From NCBI GenBank assembly GCA_965223435.1, contig CBDCWQ010000021.1, forward strand, positions 744,001-808,000: a stretch of DNA of 64,000 bases, read 5' to 3'. The stretch is from CBDCWQ01 sp965223435 (GTDB lineage Bacteria; Myxococcota; Kuafuiibacteriia; Kuafuiibacteriales; Kuafuiibacteriaceae). Position 1 is the stretch's first letter, and each line of letters begins with the position of its first letter. The translations under genes were made by a program, and so were the position numbers. Under the pieces are notes generated by a model. The model was not told where the DNA came from and did no database searches. It saw only the letters and a program-made list of their open reading frames with translations. Below are positions 6,768-13,860 of the stretch, piece after piece.

Positions 6768-9767
6768 TAAAGAGTGCCTGTCCCCTTTCTTCTTCTTCAG
6801 GCGGAAGTTGTGGTTTCCATAGTGGATGTAGTCGGCCCAGTCGACGTGGCGTCGGATTTTTTGCCGCCCCGCGTGAAGCGCTTGACCAATCGATTCGCCT
6901 CGCAGGATGGCGCCGTAAAAAGCTTCAGAGAACTTTTTTGCGGCGGCATCGCTCACCGGCCAATAGGTACCGATAAAGTTGGCTACTCCGCCGCGAAGGA
7001 GTGCTTCGGCGGTGCTGACGGCTTCATCGAGTCGTCGGAGGGCCATCGTTCTGCCGGCGGCGGGTTGGTGGCCCCCGCCGGAGCGTCGGACTCTCCCCGA
7101 CTCGCACGCGTTGAAAAAAACCAAGCTTGGAAGGAGCTCTGCCTTCGCCAGGTCCCGACCGGTGATGACCTCATTACCGTGACAGAGAATCCCACAGCGG
7201 GCCCGGTCTTCGGGCTCAAAAAATGCGTGCCCCGCGTAGTGGACAACGTCGAACCGGCCACTGGTGAACGCATCGAGGAGGGCATCGCGAGATGCATGCT
7301 TTCCACGCAGGGTCTCAATCACCACGTCGCGTCGACCTCCGAACAACGTGAGCAGACGATCACCTTCCGCCTCGGCGCCGTCGAGATCTTCCGTTGGGTT
7401 GACGACCACCAGCACTTTCAGCTGATCGGAGCGGCGTCGGGCTTCAAGCCATTTGGCGACGGATAGGTTCTCGGCAAAGTATAGCCGGGAAAGGCCGCCT
7501 TCGAGTGCGGGAGACCAACGGCCGAACGCAATGGTCTCCCAGGGAATTCGCGAGGACGGTGTGTCGTGGGCGATGATGAGGTACCGCTCCTTCGACGCTC
7601 GAAGAATTCGCGAAACGTCCTCATGGACGACCAGCTCGCCCAGATCTTTTCCGAGGCCTTTAAGGACAGCGGAGCTGAATGGGTCGTCTTCAAGTCTTTT
7701 TAAGAGATTCTCGAGTGTACGCCGGTCGATAGGTATGGTTCTCGAGAGCATGGTCGCCTTTTCGCCAGCCGTGAGTACCGAAGCCCCAAGGTGGATCGTT
7801 TCTTGGGTGCGCTCGACTTCGCGCACCAGAAGATACGTAGGACTCGGCTCCTCGAGCATGGTGGGCGGGGCTCTCAGCAGCCTGCGGCGCGATGGACGTG
7901 ACTCCTCGATGGTCACCTCGATGTCATCGAAAAGCGCGGTCCTCGAGAGATCGAAGATGGCCTCTCGCAGCTCCTCGTAGCGCTCCACATGGTGCTCAAC
8001 CAGCGTGATACGCCGCACGCGATGCTCGTGATCCCCAAAACCTCGAAAGATTCCTTCGAGGAGCACCCTGACCGTTCGAGCGATCGACCGTCCGGAGCCG
8101 ACACCCGGTAGGACCGTGGCGCAGTGATCGACAAACGTTTTGGCCAACATTCGCATCGCGTTTTCGGCGGCGATTCGGATCACCTCGTCGCCGAGCTGAT
8201 CGAATGGCCCTAGGCCAGCGAAGAGTACAACCCTTGCTGGGAGTGCGTGCCGGCCGGCCGGGAGGACGAAGATTTGGCCGACACCCCCGTTGATCATACG
8301 GCGCTCGACGAACTCACTGATCGCCCCATCGAGACAGCGATCAATGGCTGTGGCGGCGCCACCAGGCAGTACCTTTTTGTACAGACCGAGAAGATAGGCC
8401 TCCGCGTCGACTTCGGTTAGGTCACCGAAGCACAGGTCGATCTCAAGACGCTGCTTGTGCATGCGCGAAACGACGATACGGCGGGCTCGCCGCGAATCGA
8501 GCCTGCCAACGGGAACGGAGGGCTCACACTCTGCTTCTGGCTTGGAGAACGTTAGAAATTCGTGGAGCAGACGGCGTTTGCCCTCGAGTCCCGTCGGATC
8601 CGTACCCGCAGCACGCGTGAACGCTTGGCTCTCAAGAACCTGGCGGGGGCTTCCGCGCGTGGGCGAAAAGCTGTCGGGAAGCTCATTCGTATCGCCTGAC
8701 CGCAACAAGTCGATGACCGCGCGGGTCACACGTCCGTTGTTGGGGAGTGAACCATGTGACGCCTTTGTGAAGAAAGTTTTTGTCCCGGGCAATTGAGCCA
8801 TATCGAGGGGGACCGTTCCGTCACCAGCGTCATTCTCGGTGTACACAAATCCCCGGTCGGCCTTGTGCGCAGAGACTAGGGTGTTTCGGCCGGTTCCCGC
8901 AATGAGGTAGAAGCGCTCATCTGCGTCAGCCAGGCGCGCCAGGTTGGTCGAAGCTTGCGTAAGGAGCTCTTGGCTCGGTGCGGGGCCCTCTGGCCAGTCG
9001 TTTCGGTCAAAGAGATTCAGGGGTCTGCTTTTCTCTGGGGCCGGAAGAAGTTCGCAAAGGCCGGCGAATGTGCTGAAGACTCGGTCCGCCAACTCTTTGG
9101 CGGTGTTCTCATGATCGATGGGGTCGATGATGCGGCGCAGAATACTGTGTGTACCGCGCAGAGCCTCAAGCGCTGCGAATGAACCATGGTTCGGCGTGCC
9201 CAGCATGACGACTTTTTTGATGTGGCCGTCTGATCCTTGCGCGAGGCGAAGCGCGGCGCGCACCACAAGTCCACCCATGCTATGGGCTACGAGGTGCACT
9301 GCCTCCTCGTCTCGGATCGTGTCGAGAAGTGCTTGCCCTGCTTCGAACAGCGATTTTCTCCAGTCGAAAGGAAAGAGTTGGCACCGAAAGCGGTGAAGCC
9401 GGAACGTCAACTTCATCTTCAGGTAGAAGAGCAAGAGCACGCCTGTTGCGTGGTATCGGTTACCATAAGGGAACGCTAGGTTCTCTAGTTTCCCAGCCTC
9501 GATGTCGAATGGGTCGATCCAGATGAGATCGTTGTCCGTACCGATTTTAGATCCCATGATTCCGGGGAGCAGGAACACCTTCGGACCGGTTGAACGGATT
9601 CGTTTGGTGTTTGCTTCCGTGGCGAGCTCTCGAAGCTCCTTCAAGCGTTCCCTACCCAGATAGAGTTCGAGTCCTGCATCGAGCTCTCCTGAGGCCAGCG
9701 CCTGCTCGATCTCCGCGTCGTTGAGCTTTGCCATCCGAGCAAGCAAACGGTTGTTCTGTACGCTCAT
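6759..9767 (-). CDS. LCAT-type lipase / macro-like (M17-N) / CHAT-protease fusion protein
   Basis: This 1002-residue protein has three visible parts. Residues about 60-360 form an alpha/beta-hydrolase of the lecithin-cholesterol-acyltransferase/lipase type: FLLPGIMGSKIG, the nucleophile elbow VAHSMGGL (Ser163), GDGTVP (Asp316) and ASHGS (His338). Residues about 440-620 resemble the macro-like N-terminal domain of leucyl aminopeptidase, with GDLTEVDA, a GGAATAIDRCLDGAISEF segment and RVVLFAGLGPFDQLG. Residues about 725-990 are a CHAT caspase-like protease domain with VVHYAGHAFF (His847) and FFNACESGR (Cys887), ending WADYIHYGNHNFRL. There is no signal peptide or membrane helix, so it is probably cytoplasmic. 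The last eight residues come from the neighbouring RAYT repeat. The gene stands alone on its strand. CHAT domains act in bacterial programmed death and immunity, and that role here is inference. Confidence 0.85.
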   Translation of the reverse strand: MSVQNNRLLARMAKLNDAEIEQALASGELDAGLELYLGRERLKELRELATEANTKRIRSTGPKVFLLPGIMGSKIGTDNDLIWIDPFDIEAGKLENLAFPYGNRYHATGVLLLFYLKMKLTFRLHRFRCQLFPFDWRKSLFEAGQALLDTIRDEEAVHLVAHSMGGLVVRAALRLAQGSDGHIKKVVMLGTPNHGSFAALEALRGTHSILRRIIDPIDHENTAKELADRVFSTFAGLCELLPAPEKSRPLNLFDRNDWPEGPAPSQELLTQASTNLARLADADERFYLIAGTGRNTLVSAHKADRGFVYTENDAGDGTVPLDMAQLPGTKTFFTKASHGSLPNNGRVTRAVIDLLRSGDTNELPDSFSPTRGSPRQVLESQAFTRAAGTDPTGLEGKRRLLHEFLTFSKPEAECEPSVPVGRLDSRRARRIVVSRMHKQRLEIDLCFGDLTEVDAEAYLLGLYKKVLPGGAATAIDRCLDGAISEFVERRMINGGVGQIFVLPAGRHALPARVVLFAGLGPFDQLGDEVIRIAAENAMRMLAKTFVDHCATVLPGVGSGRSIARTVRVLLEGIFRGFGDHEHRVRRITLVEHHVERYEELREAIFDLSRTALFDDIEVTIEESRPSRRRLLRAPPTMLEEPSPTYLLVREVERTQETIHLGASVLTAGEKATMLSRTIPIDRRTLENLLKRLEDDPFSSAVLKGLGKDLGELVVHEDVSRILRASKERYLIIAHDTPSSRIPWETIAFGRWSPALEGGLSRLYFAENLSVAKWLEARRRSDQLKVLVVVNPTEDLDGAEAEGDRLLTLFGGRRDVVIETLRGKHASRDALLDAFTSGRFDVVHYAGHAFFEPEDRARCGILCHGNEVITGRDLAKAELLPSLVFFNACESGRVRRSGGGHQPAAGRTMALRRLDEAVSTAEALLRGGVANFIGTYWPVSDAAAKKFSEAFYGAILRGESIGQALHAGRQKIRRHVDWADYIHYGNHNFRLKKKKGDRHSLLP
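6762..6785 (-). repeat. Right REP-like inverted repeat, forming the 3' end of the CHAT gene
   Basis: This is the inverted partner of 5992-6015. It overlaps the stop codon of the transposase gene (6765-6767). On the minus strand it also encodes the last residues (GDRHSLLP) of the lipase-CHAT protein, whose stop is at 6759-6761. The repeat has therefore supplied the C-terminus of an unrelated gene. Confidence 0.8.
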
Positions 9768-10154
9768 TGATTCCCCAAGTTGGTACGGTTCAGTCCGTGG
9801 CTTCAGTTACACAAAATCCGATCAGAAAAAAAACCACCTTATAGCAGATGGACCGGTGTAGCCTCCTAGGAACAACATGCGCCGGAGCATAGGCCGGTCT
9901 TTGCAACCCAAGCAAGCCGGAGCGTTTCTAATCTGGACTCCGTGCGACGCTCAACCCGCTACGGCCCTCTGGTCGAGGTACTTGAGTGCATCGGATGCAT
10001 GGATACAGTACTGGGAGAACCCGAGAGCGTCGGACCACGACCAAGTCTTGGCGTCTCGAATGATGAATTGTCCATTGATTCTTTATTTGCTTCCGGGGAG
10101 AAGTATCACCGCAATGCGTTTTTTGGGGCGATGGGCCGGAGGTTGTCATCAGCG
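9768..10154. other. Intergenic region between divergent genes
   Basis: These 387 bases separate the CHAT-fusion gene (minus) from the methyltransferase (plus). Open frames exist on both strands, but none has recognisable domains or a convincing start. An A-run near 9827 lies upstream of the CHAT gene and may belong to its promoter region. The stretch could hold a remnant of a lost gene, but nothing was identified. Confidence 0.4.
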
Positions 10155-10904
10155 ATGACGGCTCGTGCCGAAGAGATCTTCTTTGAAGTGTTCGAGGCTC
10201 TGCCGCGACAGGGGCCGGGAAACCTCGCCTGTACCCGCCGGGCGTTCGCGCTGTGCCGTGCGTTGCCGTCCGCGCCGCGTGTATTGGATCTGGGCTGTGG
10301 AGCCGGGGCGCAGACCCTCCATCTCGCATCGTTGACCGAGGGATCGATTCTCGCAATTGATTGTCATGCACCGCTTGTCGAGCGTTTGCGGGCCAAGCTC
10401 GAAGAATGGGGCCTTTGTGGGCGTGTCGAGGCACAGGTCGGCGATATGACTGCCCTCAGTCTGCCGCCCGAGAGCTTCGACCTCGTTTGGTCGGAAGGCG
10501 CGCTCTATAAGCTGGGTCTAAAGAGAGCCCTACCCATGTGCGCCGACCGGCTACGCCCCGGCGGCTATCTCGCCTTCACCGAGGCAATCTGGCGGACATC
10601 GGACCCGCCGCTCGAGGTTCGCGAGGCCTTCGCCGACTACCCCACGATGACATCTGTCGAGGGCGTCATCTTGTCTATCGAGGCCAACCGCTACGCGTTT
10701 GTGGACCACTTCGAGCTTCCGGATGAAGCCTGGTGGGACGACTTCTACAGCCCGATGGAACATCGGCTCGAGGTGCTCGGTGCGAGGTATGCGCAGGATG
10801 CAAAGGCACTCTCCATTCTTGATGAGATTGCCAAAGAGCCGCGGATGCATCGTCGGCACGGAAACCACTACGGCTACGCGTTTTTTGTCGCGCGACGAAA
10901 GTGA
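10155..10904 (+). CDS. Class I SAM-dependent methyltransferase
   Basis: This 249-residue methyltransferase of unknown substrate has the SAM-binding motif I VLDLGCGAGAQT, followed by the acidic residue in ILAIDCHAP, then QVGDMTALSLPPESFDLVWS and a LRPGGYLAFTE post-motif. The C-terminal WWDDFYSPMEHR segment and the ending HYGYAFFVARRK fit a family of about 250-residue methyltransferases starting MTxRAEEIFFEV. I therefore chose the ATG at 10155 (MTARAEEIFFEVFEALP), which has a GGAGG 12 bases upstream. The frame stays open back to 9942, but the added residues look non-coding. It lies in an accessory region and has no obvious operon partner. Confidence 0.8.
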   Translation: MTARAEEIFFEVFEALPRQGPGNLACTRRAFALCRALPSAPRVLDLGCGAGAQTLHLASLTEGSILAIDCHAPLVERLRAKLEEWGLCGRVEAQVGDMTALSLPPESFDLVWSEGALYKLGLKRALPMCADRLRPGGYLAFTEAIWRTSDPPLEVREAFADYPTMTSVEGVILSIEANRYAFVDHFELPDEAWWDDFYSPMEHRLEVLGARYAQDAKALSILDEIAKEPRMHRRHGNHYGYAFFVARRK

Positions 10905-11010
10905 ACCAGTCCGACACGACACCGCCATATTCTCAGAGCGGAATGTCGATCAGTAGAACTCGCAATCCGATCCGAACGCGCGATCGTACTCCAGGACTTG
11001 GAAAGAAAGT

Positions 11011-11274
11011 ATGACGCCCAATGAGTTGCCACAGGTACATGATGCGTTTCATCCAAAGACGTGCTGCAAGGGACATACCAGATGCCGAGAATGTGGGCGT
11101 TTTGTGGGCTTTGGTGCGCCCACGGACAATGAGATTATAGGGGTTCTCCGCTCGATGGCAGCAAGCTGGCTAGAGGAAATCGCGCCACGAGAAAAAGAAG
11201 CTGCGAGGTGTCCAAAACGAGAACCGGTACGCGTCATGGGGTTGTCGGTCGCGTTGACCGACCTATTGAAGTAA
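11011..11274 (+). CDS. Small cysteine-rich protein of unknown function
   Basis: This 87-residue reading frame ends nine bases before the DGPF-protein gene and is probably co-transcribed with it. Its middle has clustered Cys and His residues (FHPKTCCKGHTRCRECGRF), which could bind a metal ion such as zinc. The rest is a short amphipathic segment (VLRSMAASWLEEI). No family is recognised. The ATG at 11011 is preceded by a GAAAGAAAG purine run. Its reality rests on the tight spacing and the cysteine pattern only. Confidence 0.5.
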   Translation: MTPNELPQVHDAFHPKTCCKGHTRCRECGRFVGFGAPTDNEIIGVLRSMAASWLEEIAPREKEAARCPKREPVRVMGLSVALTDLLK

Positions 11275-11283
11275 GGAGCAACC

Positions 11284-11625
11284 ATGCCTAAGCAGAATTA
11301 TCTTTGTATCCAGCGCAGCCCGTCGGGGACCTGCGAAAAACCGTCTCCGGCGCAGATGGAGGAGATGTACGCGAAGTTTAACGCCTGGAAGGAAAAATTT
11401 AAGGAAAACCTGGTGGACATGGGGGGAAGGCTGGCGGGGGCAGCGAAGGTCGTCACCAACGAGAGGGTGACCGATGGGCCTTTTGTAGAGACCAAGGAGG
11501 TGATCGGTGGATACATGGTCGTCGCGGCCGACAGTGTCGAAGAGGCCCTGGCGGTTGTTCGTGAGAGCCCGGGAGTCGCCATGCCTGGTTCCAGCGTTGA
11601 AGTCCGAGAGATCTCTAGTCCTTGA
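11284..11625 (+). CDS. YCII-related DGPF-domain protein
   Basis: This 113-residue protein is of the DGPF/YCII-like family, small ferredoxin-fold proteins often encoded beside ECF sigma factors. The family signature is clear: VTDGPFVETKEVIGGYMVVAA, followed by the SVEEALAVV helix. An AAGGAG ribosome site lies just before the ATG. The end overlaps the following sigma-factor gene in a TTGA overlap (sigma TTG at 11622, stop TGA at 11623-11625), so translation is probably coupled. The known association of DGPF proteins with ECF42 sigma factors supports the pair. Its biochemical role is not established. Confidence 0.88.
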   Translation: MPKQNYLCIQRSPSGTCEKPSPAQMEEMYAKFNAWKEKFKENLVDMGGRLAGAAKVVTNERVTDGPFVETKEVIGGYMVVAADSVEEALAVVRESPGVAMPGSSVEVREISSP

Positions 11626-12869
11626 CGGCACGCAAGCTGGTTGAGCACTTCTTTCGGCACGAATACGGCCGGCTTGTGGCTGTGCTGTCCCGTCGCGTGG
11701 GTGTTCAGAACATCGGCGTGGTTGAGGACGCCGTCCAGTCCGCCTTGATGGCGGCGCTGGACGTGTGGGTGCGTAGAGAAGTGCCTGACAACCCGTCGGC
11801 TTGGCTGTTCCGGGTTGCGCATAATAACCTGGCGGGCGAATTGCGAAAGCAAGCCGGCCGCCGCCGTATTTTGGATCAACGCGTCCGGGACGGCGCTGCT
11901 GCTGAAGAGGTCGGCCACGACGTGTTCCTCGCGGGCGAGGTGAAAGATGATCTCCTCAGGATGCTCTTTGTGTGCTGCGATGAGTCTATCCCAGAGGAAT
12001 CACAGTTGGTCCTCGCTCTGAAGACCCTATGTGGCTTCAGTACCAGGGAGATTGCGCTTCGCTTGTTTACGAGCGAAGCCAACGTGTACAAGCGCCTCGG
12101 CAGAGCTCGCCGCTGTTTGCAAAAACGGCTTGTTTTTCCCACAGAACTGACCAGTATCCAATATACTCCACGGCTCTTTGCTCTCAGAAAAATCTTGTAC
12201 CTTCTGTTTACCGAGGGGTACCTTTCGACCCATACGAAGGGTGCGATACGACGCGATCTGTGCTTTGAGGCGATACGGTTGACGACCGTTTTGGCCGAGC
12301 ATTCGTTGGGCCAAACGCCGGAGACATTTGCGCTATTGGCTTTGATGCATCTGCATGCCGCGCGGATGACGGCTCGCCAGGACCGTTCGGGTGGTCTGCT
12401 TTTGCTAGAGGAGCAGGACCGAAACCTGTGGGACCAAGGTCGCATTCACACCGGACTTTTTTGGCTGGCCAAGTCTTCAGAGGGTGAGGACTTTTCTCGT
12501 TATCACGCAGAGGCTGGGATTGCTGCAGAGCACTGCCTCGCCCCCTCTTTTCAGGAGACGCGGTGGGACAGAGTTGTGGAGTGTTATTCATTTTTGGAAC
12601 AAGTTGCGCCCTCCGCAATTCACCAACTGAACCGTGCGGTTGCTGTAGCCGAATGGAAAGGCCCAGCCTCGGGGCTGGCGGTGCTCGAGGGCCGAGAGCC
12701 TCCGACGTGGTTGGCCGACTCCTATCTTTGGGCCGCGGTCATGGCCGATTTGCATCGGCGTGTGGGAAATTCACACCAAGCCAAGCGCTATCGGGATATG
12801 GCGCTTAAGTTGGCCCCCAGCGCGGCGGTCAGTGCGCTGTTGGAGCGTCGCCTCGGTGGCGGGGTTTGA
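11622..12869 (+). CDS. ECF42-type RNA polymerase sigma factor with C-terminal extension
   Basis: This 415-residue extracytoplasmic-function sigma factor has region 2 at about residues 8-75 (FFRHEYGRLVAVLSRRVG, VVEDAVQSALMAALDVW, then PSAWLFRVAHNNLAGELRK). Region 4 follows at about 120-175 (LALKTLCGFSTREIALRLF). A long helical C-terminal part resembles the TPR-like extension of ECF42 proteins (HQLNRAVAVAEWKGPASGLA). In this group the C-terminal domain substitutes for an anti-sigma factor. The TTG start overlaps the DGPF gene stop. No anti-sigma gene is nearby, consistent with ECF42. The signal sensed is unknown. Targets probably include its own operon, which is inferred from the family. Confidence 0.88.
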   Translation: MTARKLVEHFFRHEYGRLVAVLSRRVGVQNIGVVEDAVQSALMAALDVWVRREVPDNPSAWLFRVAHNNLAGELRKQAGRRRILDQRVRDGAAAEEVGHDVFLAGEVKDDLLRMLFVCCDESIPEESQLVLALKTLCGFSTREIALRLFTSEANVYKRLGRARRCLQKRLVFPTELTSIQYTPRLFALRKILYLLFTEGYLSTHTKGAIRRDLCFEAIRLTTVLAEHSLGQTPETFALLALMHLHAARMTARQDRSGGLLLLEEQDRNLWDQGRIHTGLFWLAKSSEGEDFSRYHAEAGIAAEHCLAPSFQETRWDRVVECYSFLEQVAPSAIHQLNRAVAVAEWKGPASGLAVLEGREPPTWLADSYLWAAVMADLHRRVGNSHQAKRYRDMALKLAPSAAVSALLERRLGGGV

Positions 12870-13084
12870 TGATCGTAGGCGTTTTCGTGTCTGCTGGCAA
12901 AAACCGGTTCTTTTGGAGAGGGCGCCCATGATAAGCCAGCGAAAAGCGGAGGAGACACCGGGTGCGTTCAACGAGATATAGCGATGATGCGGTGATGATA
13001 ACCACGAATGAATGGGCCCCAACCCGCGGACATCCGCTCGAACAGCTGGGTTCTGTTTCTCCATAGGCTCGGCGGGAGTATGAC

Positions 13085-13837
13085 ATGTGCATGTTCAGTC
13101 AGGCCGTAGACAGAGTCTCAGATACACGTATTTTCGGCCGGGTATCGGCGGGGCTACAGCAGCTCGTATACGAAATGCGGGTGGCCAGTGTTCACGACCT
13201 GGCTATGGTCTTGCCCCTCCCGATTGCACAAATCCCGAGCGAGAGAGCATTTCGATTCATTGACCTTCATGCGTACCCCGAGTTCTTTTCCGATTTGGAT
13301 TCTTGCTTCCTCAAGCCTCAGGCTCTGTCGACCGGGCCCATTTCGGGTGGCATGATGCGCGGGCTATTGGAAGTAGAACAGATCGGGGCTTACGACGCAT
13401 CGTTTGTTCCGACACTCCAAGACTTTGATCGGCTTGACCCTCGCTTTCGGCTGCCGCCAGAGGTTTGGTCACAGGTCCCGCACTACAGAAATTACGGATT
13501 TGCTGTTTTCAAGATTCGAAAGGGGGACACGCGTGCCCACCCGATGGCTATGGCCTTCGAAACCAGAGACAGCGCACGTCTTTTCTTCCCCACCCTTCAT
13601 GTTCATGACGGCACTTTGCACCAAAAGGCCCATTTCAATCATGAACTTTTTGCCCAGGGGTCCGCTTCCGCGTTTGAGGATTGGGAGTCTGCGGTGGATC
13701 AAGTCAAAGAGGTCATGAAGCTCAAGACAGCGTTCCGAGAAGATCAGAGCAAGGGAATCATCGACGCAGAGGCCCGCGTGTTCAAGTACGTGATCCGCGG
13801 CCGCCAGAAGAATCAAGATACCTGGGTAGCGCTCTAA
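13085..13837 (+). CDS. Conserved protein of unknown function
   Basis: This 250-residue soluble protein starts MCMFSQAVDRVSDTRIFGRV and continues with AMVLPLPIAQIPSERAFRFI. The central and C-terminal parts (HYRNYGFAVFKIRKG, then FFPTLHVHDGTLHQKAHFNH) are rich in His and aromatic residues. The pattern resembles a family of about 250-residue hypothetical proteins beginning MCxFSxPVxxVSDTxIFAR, for which I know no function. No signal peptide or membrane helix is seen. It lies 24 bases upstream of the STAND-like gene in the same direction, so the two may be co-transcribed. Confidence 0.7.
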   Translation: MCMFSQAVDRVSDTRIFGRVSAGLQQLVYEMRVASVHDLAMVLPLPIAQIPSERAFRFIDLHAYPEFFSDLDSCFLKPQALSTGPISGGMMRGLLEVEQIGAYDASFVPTLQDFDRLDPRFRLPPEVWSQVPHYRNYGFAVFKIRKGDTRAHPMAMAFETRDSARLFFPTLHVHDGTLHQKAHFNHELFAQGSASAFEDWESAVDQVKEVMKLKTAFREDQSKGIIDAEARVFKYVIRGRQKNQDTWVAL

Positions 13838-13860
13838 GCACCCACGAGGGGTGAGCGAGA

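Larger units (their letters stand above)
5992..6785 (+). mobile_element. RAYT element: REP-associated transposase with flanking inverted repeats
   Basis: A 24-base sequence at 5992-6015 beginning GGGGACAGGCACT recurs in inverted orientation at 6762-6785. The copies differ only in a few A/T positions in the middle. Between them lies a single Y1-transposase gene. The left repeat begins at the last base of the upstream acyltransferase stop codon, and the right repeat contains the 3' ends of both the transposase gene and the opposing CHAT-fusion gene. This is the expected arrangement of a RAYT gene with its REP-like palindromic ends. The boundaries are inferred from the repeats. No target duplication was identified. 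Confidence 0.75.
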
